Shown here: positions 8,672 through 16,720 of the stretch, piece after piece | Layout of the letters: each line of letters starts with the position of its first letter | Numbering within the stretch: position 1 is the stretch's first letter | NCBI RefSeq assembly: GCF_015680405.1 | Contig: NZ_JADLJS010000049.1 | Span: forward strand, 1-32,992 | DNA from: Pseudomonas pudica | GTDB lineage: Bacteria > Pseudomonadota > Gammaproteobacteria > Pseudomonadales > Pseudomonadaceae | DNA length: 32,992 bases | Direction of reading: 5' to 3' | The notes under the pieces: model-generated | Told to the model about the DNA's origin: nothing | Databases searched by the model: none | The model's input: the letters and a program-made list of their open reading frames with translations, nothing else | Made by a program: the position numbers and the translations under genes

Positions 8672-9457
8672 TCAGAACGCCAGTTTGTAGCCGATCAGCA
8701 GCAGCATCGCCGCCAGGCACGGACGCAGCACGCGGTCGGAAATCCGCCCGGTGAGGTGGCTGCCCAGGTAGATGCCTGGCAGCGAGCCAAGCAGCAGGTA
8801 GCCCAGCAGCGACCAGTCCATGTTGCCCATGCCCGCATGGCCCAGGCCCGCCACCAGAGTCAGTGGCACGGCGTGGGCGATTTCGGTACCGACAAGGCGG
8901 CGGGTGACCAGGAACGGGTACAGCAGGAACAGCGCCACGGTACCCAGTGCGCCAGCACCGATGGAAGTGAGGGTGACCATCACCCCAAGCACCACGCCGG
9001 TGAGCACGGTAAGGATGTTCAGGCTGCGGTCGCTGAGGTGGTAGTGGTCACCGGCATGGCGGCTGGCAAAGGCCTGCAGGCGCGATTTGAACAGGATGGC
9101 CAGCGCGGTCAGGATCAGCACCACCGCCAGGCCTTGCTTGATGACGGCGTTGAGCGCCGAAGTGTCGGTGTGCAAGGTGCTGAGGAACCACAGGGTCAGC
9201 GCCGCTGCGGGCACGCTGCCCAGGCTTAGCAGGCCGGTGATCTTCCAGTCGACGTTCTTGTTGCGCGCATGCACCCAGACGCCACTGGCCTTGGTGATGG
9301 CGGCATAGAGCAGGTCGGTGCCGACGGCGGTCGCCGGGCTGATGCCAAACCACAACAGGATCGGGGTCATCAGCGAGCCGCCGCCGACGCCGGTCATGCC
9401 GACGATGAAACCCACGACCAGGCCCGCAATGGTGAAACCGAAAGAACCTACATCCAT
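8672..9457 (-). CDS. TauE/SafE-family membrane permease
   Basis: This 261-aa protein has about eight membrane helices. The N-terminal helix contains GMTGVGGGSLMTP, the glycine-rich hallmark of the TauE/SafE family, and a weaker second copy, TSIGAGALGTVAL, lies in the C-terminal half. Family members export sulfite or sulfoacetate or carry other small anions, and the substrate here is unknown. The start ATG at 9457 has only a weak GAG upstream. An AT-rich promoter-like region with the perfect palindrome GGTTATAACC (9545-9554) lies ahead of it. Confidence 0.82.
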   Translation of the reverse strand: MDVGSFGFTIAGLVVGFIVGMTGVGGGSLMTPILLWFGISPATAVGTDLLYAAITKASGVWVHARNKNVDWKITGLLSLGSVPAAALTLWFLSTLHTDTSALNAVIKQGLAVVLILTALAILFKSRLQAFASRHAGDHYHLSDRSLNILTVLTGVVLGVMVTLTSIGAGALGTVALFLLYPFLVTRRLVGTEIAHAVPLTLVAGLGHAGMGNMDWSLLGYLLLGSLPGIYLGSHLTGRISDRVLRPCLAAMLLLIGYKLAF

Positions 9458-9497
9458 ACGCTACTCGACTGCCCAACTTTGCCCGTTATCGGATGCA

Positions 9498-9556
9498 GCC
9501 AGCATATAGATTTTTTTATAGCCAAATAGACTTGTTCGTTATTAGGTTATAACCGA
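9498..9556 (-). promoter_or_regulatory. AT-rich control region of the TauE/SafE gene
   Basis: A markedly AT-rich 60-base stretch in GC-rich surroundings ends with the perfect 10-bp palindrome GGTTATAACC at 9545-9554. It is the likely promoter and operator of the permease gene. In other bacteria such permeases can be under CysB, but I cannot recognise a CysB site with confidence. Confidence 0.4.
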
Positions 9557-9558
9557 GT

Positions 9559-9676
9559 GCTGCCTGCCGGGGCCCTATCGCCGGCAAGCCGGCTCTCACA
9601 CCGACCGCATCAACCTCAGGGCCTGTGCAGTACTTGTGGGAGCTGGCTTGCCGGCGAGAGGGCCCTGGCAGGCAGC
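9559..9676. repeat. REP doublet (GAGCTGGCTTGCCGGCGA family)
   Basis: Inverted units TATCGCCGGCAAGCCGGCTC and GAGCTGGCTTGCCGGCGAGA are bracketed by complementary GCTGCCTGCC and GGCAGGCAGC ends. The doublet lies between the 3' end of the XRE-cupin gene and the promoter of the TauE gene. Confidence 0.8.
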
Positions 9677-9682
9677 ACCGGG

Positions 9683-10276
9683 TCAGCGATCAGTCATCAC
9701 CACCATCACATGCGCATCTGCCCCATCGTCACTCTCCGACAGGTAGATATGCCCCACCTGGCTGTCGAAATACGCCGTTTCCTGCGGCCCGATGCTCACC
9801 GCTTCGCCGGTTTCGAACTCGATACGAACGCGACCGCTCAGCACCAACGCGAACTCTTGCCCGGGGTGGCGGATAAAATCGTCGAACTGGCCGCGTTCAC
9901 GGGCGATGATGCGGGCGTAGGCGGGTGTCATGCGCCGTTCGGGGAAATCGCCGGCGATCGGGTGGTAGTCATAGGTGCCGGTCGAGTAACCCGCCGCCGC
10001 CGGCAATGAGTCGACCACCACGGTCACCGGCACAGGCGCCGTGACCGTTCCACTGGCGCGCAAAAGCTGGGCAATGTCGACATTCAGCGCCCGGGCGGCG
10101 GCGGCGAGCTTTTCGTAGCTGACCGAGACCTGCGCCAGTTCCATCTTCGACAAGGTGGACACCGGTACGCCACTGGCTTCGGACAATTGCTTGAGGGTCA
10201 TCTGGCGGGCCTTGCGCACCTGGCGCAGGCGCTGGCCGACTACGGCACGGTCCAGCAGGGGGAGGGCAGCGGGCAT
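9683..10276 (-). CDS. XRE-cupin transcriptional regulator
   Basis: This 197-aa protein has an N-terminal helix-turn-helix of the XRE type (about residues 10-68, with MTLKQLSEASGVPVSTLSKM) and a C-terminal cupin domain (about 125-190, including HPGQEFALVLSGRV). XRE-cupin proteins commonly regulate a divergently placed amine or amino-acid catabolic operon, with the cupin binding the metabolite. Here the divergent operon is the DauA-like dehydrogenase with RidA. I start at ATG 10276, where homology to the family begins. An in-frame ATG at 10336 would add 20 residues and put the start at the edge of the operator, so that end is uncertain. Confidence 0.82.
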   Translation of the reverse strand: MPAALPLLDRAVVGQRLRQVRKARQMTLKQLSEASGVPVSTLSKMELAQVSVSYEKLAAAARALNVDIAQLLRASGTVTAPVPVTVVVDSLPAAAGYSTGTYDYHPIAGDFPERRMTPAYARIIARERGQFDDFIRHPGQEFALVLSGRVRIEFETGEAVSIGPQETAYFDSQVGHIYLSESDDGADAHVMVVMTDR

Positions 10277-10330
10277 TCGGGGGTCTCGGCATGCAGCGTT
10301 GGTCGGGCATCTTACCTTGGACCCTTGCGT

Positions 10331-10380
10331 ATTCATAAATTCTCATATATTAGAATTCTCATAAATGATAATTTCTTGAC
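10331..10380. promoter_or_regulatory. divergent promoter-operator with direct repeats
   Basis: The decamer AATTCTCATA occurs twice, at 10338-10347 and 10354-10363. A partial copy (ATTCATA) lies at 10331. The spacing is 16 bp and the composition is strongly AT-rich. The site lies between the XRE-cupin gene and the DauA-like gene and is the obvious operator for that regulator. TATATT at 10346-10351 could be a -10 element. Confidence 0.5.
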
Positions 10381-10390
10381 AGGAGCGTGC

Positions 10391-11527
10391 ATGACCCTGA
10401 TCTACGACACCCTGATCATCGGTGCCGGTATTGCCGGTGCTTCCTTGGGTTATCGCCTGGCCGGCCGGCAGAAGGTGTTGTTGCTCGAGCGCGAGGCACA
10501 GCCTGGCTACCATTCCACCGGGCGTTCGGCAGCCATGTTCATGGAGGCCTACGGCACCCCGCAGATCCAGGCGCTGACCCGTGCCAGCCGAGGCTTCTAC
10601 GAAGCACCACCGCAAGGGTTCTGCGAGCACCCATTGCTGGAACCGCGCGGCTGCCTGTACGTCGCCAACCTGGAGCAGCGCGCGCTGCTCGAGCAGACCC
10701 ACGCGCAGAACCTGGCCAACGGCACCGAGGTCAGCCTGCTCGACCGCGACGCGGCCCTGGCCCTGGTACCGAGCCTGCGTGGCGAGAACCTGGCCGGCGC
10801 GGTGCTTGAAGCGGGTGCCATGGACCTGGACGTGCATGCCTTGCACCAGGGTTTCTTGCGCGGCTATCGCGCCGCTGGCGGCGAAATGCGCTGCAACGCC
10901 GAGCTGATTCAGGCCTGGTACCTGGATGACCTGTGGCAGGTGGAACTGGGCGATGGCAGCCGCGTGCAGGCGCGCCAGCTGGTCAATGCCGCTGGTGCCT
11001 GGGCCGACCATGTGGCCGAGCAATGTGGAGTGGCGCGTATCGGCCTGCAACCCTGTCGGCGTAGTGCCTTCACCTTCCCCGGCCCGGAGGACCAGGACTT
11101 CGCCCGCTGGCCGGCGGTAATCGGCGTAGACGAAAGCTTCTACTTCAAGCCCGACGCCGGCCAGCTGCTGGGTTCGCCGGCCAATGCCGACCCGGTCGAA
11201 CCCCAGGACGCCGCGCCCGAGGAGCTCGACGTGGCTTTGGGCATCTACAACATCGAAGCCATGACCACCCTGGCGATCCGCCGGCCGAGCCACACCTGGG
11301 CCGGGCTGCGCTCGTTCGTCGCCGACGGCGACCTGGTGATCGGTTTCGATGTGCATGCGCCAGCGTTCTTCTGGCTGGCGGCACAAGGTGGCTATGGCAT
11401 CCAGTCGGCTGCGGGCGCTTCGCGCCTGGCTGCCGACCTGCTGCTGGGCCAGCCTCTGTGTCCTGGCCTTGTCAGCCAGGGGGTGGTGCCCGAGCGCCTG
11501 TCCCCGGCACGTTTCCAGCAATCCTGA
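10391..11527 (+). CDS. FAD-dependent D-amino-acid dehydrogenase, DauA-like
   Basis: This 378-aa flavoprotein of the DAO family has the FAD-binding GAGIAG at residues 11-16. It strongly resembles P. aeruginosa D-arginine dehydrogenase DauA (about 375 aa). It shares LEREAQPGYHSTGRSAA, DESFY-KPDAG, LLGSPANADPVE and TWAGLRSFVADGD. Residues that hold the amino-acid carboxylate and the flavin side in DauA are kept: Y54, R224, Y251, R307 and Q338. The residue that contacts the guanidinium in DauA (Glu87) aligns with Cys88, and His48 aligns with Met49. The enzyme probably oxidises a D-amino acid other than arginine to an imino acid. AGGAG at 10381-10385 supports ATG 10391. RidA follows 12 bases downstream and would hydrolyse the imine. 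Confidence 0.85.
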   Translation: MTLIYDTLIIGAGIAGASLGYRLAGRQKVLLLEREAQPGYHSTGRSAAMFMEAYGTPQIQALTRASRGFYEAPPQGFCEHPLLEPRGCLYVANLEQRALLEQTHAQNLANGTEVSLLDRDAALALVPSLRGENLAGAVLEAGAMDLDVHALHQGFLRGYRAAGGEMRCNAELIQAWYLDDLWQVELGDGSRVQARQLVNAAGAWADHVAEQCGVARIGLQPCRRSAFTFPGPEDQDFARWPAVIGVDESFYFKPDAGQLLGSPANADPVEPQDAAPEELDVALGIYNIEAMTTLAIRRPSHTWAGLRSFVADGDLVIGFDVHAPAFFWLAAQGGYGIQSAAGASRLAADLLLGQPLCPGLVSQGVVPERLSPARFQQS

Positions 11528-11539
11528 AAGGAGCATCCC

Positions 11540-11917
11540 ATGAGCAATGATATCCAGCGTTTCCCCAGCAGCCTGCCGTTCCCGTTCTCCCGTGCGGTTA
11601 AAGCCGGCGGCTTTCTGTTCCTGTCCGGCCAGGTGCCGATGAGTGCCGGCGGTGAAGTGGTGCGCGGTGACATCCAGACCCAGACCCGCGCCGCCTGCGA
11701 GCGCATCGGCGAAAGCCTGGCGGCCTGCGGCGCGGGTTTCGACCAGGTGGTCAAGGCCACGGTGTGGCTGTCGGACATGAGCCACTTCGCCGGCTTCAAC
11801 GAGGTGTACAAGGAGTTCTTCGGCGCAGCGCTGCCGGTGCGTTCGACCGTGGCCTCGGCATTGGCGCTGGGGGGGGATGTGGAGATCGAAGTGCAGGCGT
11901 TTGTCGGAGATTTTTGA
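11540..11917 (+). CDS. RidA-family imine/enamine deaminase
   Basis: This 125-aa protein of the RidA/YjgF family hydrolyses reactive enamines and imines to ketone and ammonia. The conserved arginine (R101 in PVRSTV) and glutamate (E117 in VEIEVQAF) of the active site are present, and the family signature region VRSTVASALAL is clear. The start has a good AAAGGAG ribosome-binding site. The gene lies directly behind the DauA-like dehydrogenase, whose product is an imino acid, so the two probably work in sequence. Members placed in such operons often act on one pathway's imine rather than as general housekeeping RidA. Confidence 0.9.
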   Translation: MSNDIQRFPSSLPFPFSRAVKAGGFLFLSGQVPMSAGGEVVRGDIQTQTRAACERIGESLAACGAGFDQVVKATVWLSDMSHFAGFNEVYKEFFGAALPVRSTVASALALGGDVEIEVQAFVGDF

Positions 11918-11933
11918 CCGAACAAATCGCCCA

Positions 11934-12050
11934 TGTGGGAGCGGCCTTGTGTCGCGAAAGGGGCGCGGAGCGGCCCCAGGATTTCTGCATTGCTGCACAG
12001 ATCGCCGGGGCCGCTCTGCGGCCCTTTCGCGACCCAAGGCCGCTCCCACA
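11934..12050. repeat. REP doublet (GAGCGGCCTTGTGTCGCGA family)
   Basis: Two long inverted units run from TGTGGGAGCGGCCTTGTGTC to the complementary GCGACCCAAGGCCGCTCCCA. It sits between ridA and the YkvI-type gene and ends about 50 bases before the first conserved residue of the latter. Confidence 0.85.
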
Positions 12051-12099
12051 AAAGCGCTGTGGTGGCAGTGGGACCACAACAATAAATCCAGAGGGTCCC

Positions 12100-13164
12100 C
12101 TGCAAGAGCAGCTGAATATTGCAGGCGCATTTGTCGGCGTGATCGTGGGGGCGGGGTTCGCTTCGGGGCGGGAACTGTTGTTGTTCTTTGTCGATTTTGG
12201 CGTATGGGGGTTGGCCGGTGCACTGGTCAGTGCAGCCTTGTTCACCCTCCTCGGCATGGCCCTGGCGGGGCTGGGCAATCGCCAGCAGGCCACCTCGCAC
12301 AAGGATGTGATCCAGGCCATCTGCGGCCGTCACCTGGGCCTGTTCGTCGACTGGCTGATCACCTTTTTCATGTTTGCCGTCACCGTGGTCATGCTGGCCG
12401 GTGGTGGTGCCCTGCTGGAGCAGCAGTTCGGTATCCCGGCGCTGACCGGCAGCGTGCTGGTGACACTGGTGGTGGTGGGCATCGTGTGCCTGGACGTGCG
12501 CAAGGTGATCCTCGCCATTGGCGCCATTACCCCGTTGCTGATCCTGGTGGCATCGGCGATCGCGTTGTACGCCGTGTTCAGCCGGGAGCAGAGCTTCGCC
12601 CAGCTTGACCACCTGGCCAGCCAGCAACAAGCGGGCACTCGTCACTGGCTGCTGGGGGCGTTGCTGTACGTGTCGTACAACATCGTTGCCGGCGCGCCGA
12701 TCCTGGCCATCCTGGGCGGCTCGGCCAAGGGCGAGAGAACTGCAGTATGGGGTGGGCTGCTTGGTGGTGCAGCATTGGGCGGGCTGATGCTGGTGATGAG
12801 TGCCGGGCTGTTGTCGCGCCTGGACAGCGTGGCTGACCTGCCGATGCCGATGCTGTCGATCGCCAACGAAGTATCGCCACTGCTGGGGCTGGTGATGTGC
12901 CTGATCATCTTCGGCATGATCGTCAACACCGCCGTGGGTACGTTGTTTTCCTTCCTCGCGCGGCTGATGCCGTCGGGTACGGCGAAGTTTCGCTGGGGCT
13001 CGGTGGTGACCGGGGTGGTGGCGTTCGGTTGCAGCCTGGTGGGGTTCATCAGCCTGGTGGGTGAGGTGTACCCGGTGTTCGGCTACCTGGGCTTCGTTCT
13101 GATGGCGGCGGTGCTGTTGGCCTGGTTGCGGCGGAGCAAAGTGGTTAAAGCGGCGGTGGCGTAG
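12100..13164 (+). CDS. YkvI-type membrane transporter; start codon unclear
   Basis: This protein of about 354 aa has ten or so membrane helices. Its N-terminal segment NIAGAFVGVIVGAGFASGRE is the hallmark of the YkvI family, distantly related to APC-type amino-acid transporters. Conserved sequence begins at about 12112, yet no ATG lies in this frame between the ridA stop and that point. I mark CTG 12100 (preceded by GAGGG at 12091-12095) as the minimal start that keeps helix 1. Other options are ATT 12118, or GTG 11935, which would translate through the REP doublet and add about 55 residues. GTG 12139 would cut helix 1. It follows the DauA-like gene and ridA, so an amino-acid or amine substrate is plausible. 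Confidence refers to the gene, not its start. Confidence 0.75.
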   Translation: MQEQLNIAGAFVGVIVGAGFASGRELLLFFVDFGVWGLAGALVSAALFTLLGMALAGLGNRQQATSHKDVIQAICGRHLGLFVDWLITFFMFAVTVVMLAGGGALLEQQFGIPALTGSVLVTLVVVGIVCLDVRKVILAIGAITPLLILVASAIALYAVFSREQSFAQLDHLASQQQAGTRHWLLGALLYVSYNIVAGAPILAILGGSAKGERTAVWGGLLGGAALGGLMLVMSAGLLSRLDSVADLPMPMLSIANEVSPLLGLVMCLIIFGMIVNTAVGTLFSFLARLMPSGTAKFRWGSVVTGVVAFGCSLVGFISLVGEVYPVFGYLGFVLMAAVLLAWLRRSKVVKAAVA

Positions 13165-13270
13165 GGGGCTGCTGCGCAGCCCGATCGCGACACAAGGCCG
13201 CTCCCACAAGGATCGCATGGCACCTGTGGGAGCGGCCTTGCGTCGCGATTGGGGCGCAGAGCGCCCCCCT
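13165..13270. repeat. REP doublet (GAGCGGCCTTGTGTCGCGA family)
   Basis: Inverted units GATCGCGACACAAGGCCGCT and AGCGGCCTTGCGTCGCGATT lie between two convergent genes, the YkvI-type transporter and the chemoreceptor. It begins directly after the transporter stop codon and may serve as a bidirectional transcription boundary. Confidence 0.85.
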
Positions 13271-13276
13271 GGGCCA

Positions 13277-15163
13277 TCAGATCCTGAAGCTGCCTACCAG
13301 CTGCTTCAGGCGCCCGGCCTGCTGGGCCAGTTGGTCGCAATGGCGCAGGGTCTCGTTGAGGTTCTCCACCCCTTGCTGGTTCAGGGCGTTGATCTGGGTG
13401 ATGTCCAGGTTGAGGCTCTCGACCACGGCGGTCTGCTCTTCAGTAGCGGTAGCCACCGACTGGTTCATGCCATCGATCTCGCCAATGCGCTGGGTCACGC
13501 TGGCCAGGCGCTCGCCGGCCTGGTTGGCCACCTGCACGGTCTGCTCGCTGGAAACCTGGCTGGTGTTCATGGTGTGCACCGCTTCGCGCGAGCCTACCTG
13601 CAGGCTGGTGATCATGCGGTGGATTTCTTCCGCAGATTCCTGGGTGCGGTGCGCCAGGTTGCGTACCTCGTCGGCCACCACGGCAAAGCCACGGCCGGCC
13701 TCACCTGCACGGGCCGCTTCGATGGCGGCGTTCAGCGCCAGCAGGTTGGTCTGCTGCGAGATGCCCTTGATCACGTCGAGGATCTTGCCGATTTCGTCAG
13801 TGCTGGCGTTGAGCGTTTCGATTTGCGCACAGGACTCGCTGATGCGCTGCGACAGGGCGGTCATGGCGCTGATCGCTTCTTCGACCACTTCACGGCCACC
13901 GTGGGCCTGCTCGCTGGCACCGCTGGCATGCTGCGAGGCATCGGCGGCGTTACGGGCGATTTCCTGGGTGGCAGCCCCCAGCTCGTTGATCGCTGCGGCC
14001 ACGCTATTGGTGCGCATGCTTTGCTCTTCGGAGCCGATGATCGACGCATTGGAGGCGTTCATCACCTTTTCCGACAGGTCGTGCACCAGGCGGGTTGCCG
14101 AGGACACTTCGCTGATCGAGGCATGAATACGCTCGACGAAGCGGTTGAACGAAGTGGCCAGCTCGCCGAACTCGTCCTTGTTCTGCACAGTCAGGCGGCG
14201 GGTAAGGTCACCTTCGCCCTCGGCGATGTCGCGCATGGCGCGGCCCATGGTGGTCAGCGGGCTCATCAGCACCGGGATCAGCAGGCCGAGCAGGCCGGCG
14301 ATGGCAGCCACGGCGATCAGCATGGCGATGATCGCCGAGGTGCGGAACTGGCTGAGCGCGGAGTAGGCCTTGTCCTTGTCGATCGACAGGCCGATGTACC
14401 ACTGTGCCGAGGGCAGGCCGGCTACCGGGGCGAAGGAGATGATGCGGTCCTGGCCATTGAGGGTGACATCCTGCATGCCGGCGGCGACTTGCAGGTTGCT
14501 GCCGGGGTAGATGTCCTTGAGGTTCTTCATCACCTGGTCTTTGTCGGGGCTGACGATCACCTGGCCATTGCTGTCGGCCAGGAAGGCGTGGCCGATGCCG
14601 CCGAAATCGACCGAGTTGATGATCTCGACCAGGGTATCGAGGGTGACGTCACCGCCGACCACACCGATCAACTCGCCATTGCCCTTGCTTTTCACCGGCG
14701 TGGCGATGGTTACCATCAGGCCGCCGACAGCGCCCTGGTACGGGGCAGTCAGCACGGTCTGCCCGGCGCTGGCCGCGGCGCCGTACCACGGGCGCTGACG
14801 TGGGTCGTAACCGGCGGGCATCTGCGTATCGGGGCGCTGGGTGAACACACCGTTGGCCTGGCCCAGGTAGGTGAACAGGAAATTGCGCGTGTAGGACGGC
14901 TGCTCGATCAGCCCGGGCAGGGTGTCACCGGCGCCTTGCTGGGCGATGTCCTGAGCCAGGTTTTCCAGTACCAGGATGCGTCCGCTCATCCAGTTCTGCA
15001 CGCTGCTGGCGGTCAGTGCACCGGACTGCTGCACCGAAGCTTCTATGTTCTGGCGAATGGTGTTGCGTTGCAGGTAGTCGTTGTAGAGCGTGAACAGGGC
15101 AAATGCCAGGACCACGACGCCGCAGGCGCTGAGCAGGATCTTGTGGCGAAATTTCAGGTTCAT
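13277..15163 (-). CDS. mcpA: methyl-accepting chemotaxis protein for amino acids (McpA/PctA type)
   Basis: This 628-aa chemoreceptor has helix 1 at about residues 7-27, a periplasmic dCACHE sensor to about 280, helix 2 near 285-305 and a HAMP domain. A long cytoplasmic coiled coil follows, whose tip contains GISQQTNLLALNAAIEAARA. The sensor carries the amino-acid-binding motif of dCACHE_1AA domains: Y119, R124, W126 and Y127 in YDPRQRPWY, and D172. These align with PctA Y121, R126, W128, Y129 and D173. The receptor should therefore bind the amino and carboxyl groups of L-amino acids and direct swimming toward them. The symbol mcpA is given by resemblance to the P. putida receptor. The start ATG 15163 has AAGG upstream; the frame is open to 15208. 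Confidence 0.88.
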   Translation of the reverse strand: MNLKFRHKILLSACGVVVLAFALFTLYNDYLQRNTIRQNIEASVQQSGALTASSVQNWMSGRILVLENLAQDIAQQGAGDTLPGLIEQPSYTRNFLFTYLGQANGVFTQRPDTQMPAGYDPRQRPWYGAAASAGQTVLTAPYQGAVGGLMVTIATPVKSKGNGELIGVVGGDVTLDTLVEIINSVDFGGIGHAFLADSNGQVIVSPDKDQVMKNLKDIYPGSNLQVAAGMQDVTLNGQDRIISFAPVAGLPSAQWYIGLSIDKDKAYSALSQFRTSAIIAMLIAVAAIAGLLGLLIPVLMSPLTTMGRAMRDIAEGEGDLTRRLTVQNKDEFGELATSFNRFVERIHASISEVSSATRLVHDLSEKVMNASNASIIGSEEQSMRTNSVAAAINELGAATQEIARNAADASQHASGASEQAHGGREVVEEAISAMTALSQRISESCAQIETLNASTDEIGKILDVIKGISQQTNLLALNAAIEAARAGEAGRGFAVVADEVRNLAHRTQESAEEIHRMITSLQVGSREAVHTMNTSQVSSEQTVQVANQAGERLASVTQRIGEIDGMNQSVATATEEQTAVVESLNLDITQINALNQQGVENLNETLRHCDQLAQQAGRLKQLVGSFRI

Positions 15164-15305
15164 GTTTCGAGACCTTGGGCCAATGAGGGGAGGGCGCAGC
15201 GCGCTCATGACGCATTGCGGAACCTATCGACCGGGATATCGGCTCAAGGGGTAAAAGACTGAAGTGCTTACAGAAATTTCTTACGGTCGTTTCGACGGAC
15301 GGCAT

Positions 15306-16184
15306 TCACTGGCTACACAAATTCTCGATCAACAGGCGTGCAGCCTGCTGCAACGGTTGCTGCCTGCGCCAGAAGATGTGTACCGGCAACTGCAGCTCGT
15401 TGCAGGTGTTGCGAAAATCCAGGCGCACCAGGCGCCCGCTGGCCAGCAGTGGCGCGACCCGCGACAACGGCAGGTCGCCCCAGCCCAGGCCGGCCTCCAC
15501 CATCTGCAGGGCGAGGTCGAAACTGTCGGTTGACCAGTGCGTTGCGCCTATCAGCGGGCGTGGGTCGGCCAGCGGCAGGTCACGGCTGCGTACCAGGATC
15601 TGGCGTACCCGGGTCAGGTCTTCGAGGTAGTGGATTCGCCCCCCGCGCAAGGCCGGATGGGTGGGGGACAGGGTGGCTACCAGCGACTCCATGCCGATGT
15701 GCTGGAAGCCGCGACGGGCATCGACCTGCAGTCCGGCAAAGGCCACGCATAGGTCGGCGCGGCCGCTGTCGAGCAGGTGCATGGCCTCTTCCTGCGGAGC
15801 GCTGAGCAGGGCGATGTCAAGCAGCGGGTGCCGCTCACCCAGGCAGGCGATGGCCGCCAGCAGCGGGCTGTGGTCGATGTCCGGCACCACGGCCAGGGTC
15901 AGGCTGCTCTCCAGCCCCTGCGACAGCTCCAGGGCATGCACCTGCAGCAACCCCAGCTGCTCGGCGATCAGCCGGGCATGGGGTTCCAGCGCCATGGCCT
16001 GGGCGGTCGGGCGGACTTCGCGGGGGCCGCGCTCGAACAGGGTGTAGCCTAGTTCGGCCTCGAGGTTGCCGATGGCCATGCTCACGGCCGAAGGCACCCG
16101 CTGCAGGGCGCGCGCGGCCGCGGAGAACGAACCACGGTCGAGTACGGCGAGAAACAGCTGGATATTGTCACTGGAAAAGTTCAT
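15306..16184 (-). CDS. LysR-family transcriptional regulator
   Basis: This 292-aa protein has an N-terminal winged helix-turn-helix (about residues 4-62, with SFSAAARALQRVPSAVSMAI) and a periplasmic-binding-protein-like effector domain. AGGAGG precedes the ATG at 16184. It is divergent from a PACE-type efflux gene. The Acinetobacter AceR/AceI pair has a comparable arrangement, in which a LysR protein activates the pump. I infer that this protein controls the neighbour and itself through the inverted repeats in the intergenic region. The effector is unknown. Confidence 0.87.
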   Translation of the reverse strand: MNFSSDNIQLFLAVLDRGSFSAAARALQRVPSAVSMAIGNLEAELGYTLFERGPREVRPTAQAMALEPHARLIAEQLGLLQVHALELSQGLESSLTLAVVPDIDHSPLLAAIACLGERHPLLDIALLSAPQEEAMHLLDSGRADLCVAFAGLQVDARRGFQHIGMESLVATLSPTHPALRGGRIHYLEDLTRVRQILVRSRDLPLADPRPLIGATHWSTDSFDLALQMVEAGLGWGDLPLSRVAPLLASGRLVRLDFRNTCNELQLPVHIFWRRQQPLQQAARLLIENLCSQ

Positions 16185-16193
16185 GGCAGCCTC

Positions 16194-16231
16194 CTGTCAG
16201 TAGATCTGACAGCTGCTGACTTTTGCTGTCA
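16194..16231. promoter_or_regulatory. LysR operator candidate between divergent genes
   Basis: CTGTCAGTAGATCTGACAG at 16194-16212 is a perfect 7-bp inverted repeat with a 5-bp centre. A third half-site CTGTCA lies at 16226-16231, thirteen bases from the TGACAG at 16207-16212. A dyad plus a downstream half-site is the usual recognition-plus-activation arrangement for LysR proteins. The first arm touches the ribosome-binding site of the LysR gene. Confidence 0.55.
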
Positions 16232-16285
16232 AGCACGATGAAGCATGATCGCGCCCCATCGCTTTGTCATTGGAGGCAACCCCGG

Positions 16286-16714
16286 GTGCAGGGAATCAAA
16301 CGCAAACTGGTCTACGTGACTTTCTATGAACTGATCGGGCTGTGCATGTCGACCCTCGGGCTGGCCTACCTGTCGGACACCCAGGCCTCGCATACCGGGC
16401 CTCTGGCGGTGATGATCACCACCATCGCCATGCTCTGGAACCTGATCTACAACACCTTGTTCGAGTGGTGGGAGAGCCGCCAGGCCAAACGCGGGCGCAG
16501 TGTGGCACGGCGGGTGGCGCATGCCATCGGCTTCCAGCTGACCCTGGTGGTGTACCTGATCCCGCTGATTGCCTGGTGGCTGGACATGACATTGCTGGAG
16601 GCGTTGCTGGTGGACATGGCGTTCATCGTGCTGGTGCCGTGCTACACCTTTGCCTACAACTGGGCGTTCGACCGGGTCTTTGGCTTGCCCAGTTCGGCAA
16701 TGGCAGCAGCCTGA
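16286..16714 (+). CDS. PACE-family multidrug/biocide efflux protein (AceI-like)
   Basis: This 142-aa inner-membrane protein has four helices arranged as two tandem pairs, which is the PACE (proteobacterial antimicrobial compound efflux) layout. With the GTG start at 16286, glutamate 15 in helix 1 (YELIGL) aligns with the essential Glu15 of AceI. GGAGG at 16272-16276 supports this start; the frame is open to 16223. The first repeat ends in WNLIYNTLFEWWESR, a conserved PACE stretch. Known members export chlorhexidine, and their natural substrates may be short diamines. It is divergent from a LysR regulator. Confidence 0.86.
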   Translation: MQGIKRKLVYVTFYELIGLCMSTLGLAYLSDTQASHTGPLAVMITTIAMLWNLIYNTLFEWWESRQAKRGRSVARRVAHAIGFQLTLVVYLIPLIAWWLDMTLLEALLVDMAFIVLVPCYTFAYNWAFDRVFGLPSSAMAAA

Positions 16715-16720
16715 TTCAAC

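Noticed and set aside
10343..12223. 626-codon reading frame opposite the dehydrogenase and ridA
   Set aside because: It runs through the REP doublet and opposite two conserved genes; no recognisable domain.
13217..15262. 681-codon reading frame opposite the chemoreceptor
   Set aside because: It is antisense to a well-supported chemoreceptor with all its domains; low-complexity H/G/D-rich translation.
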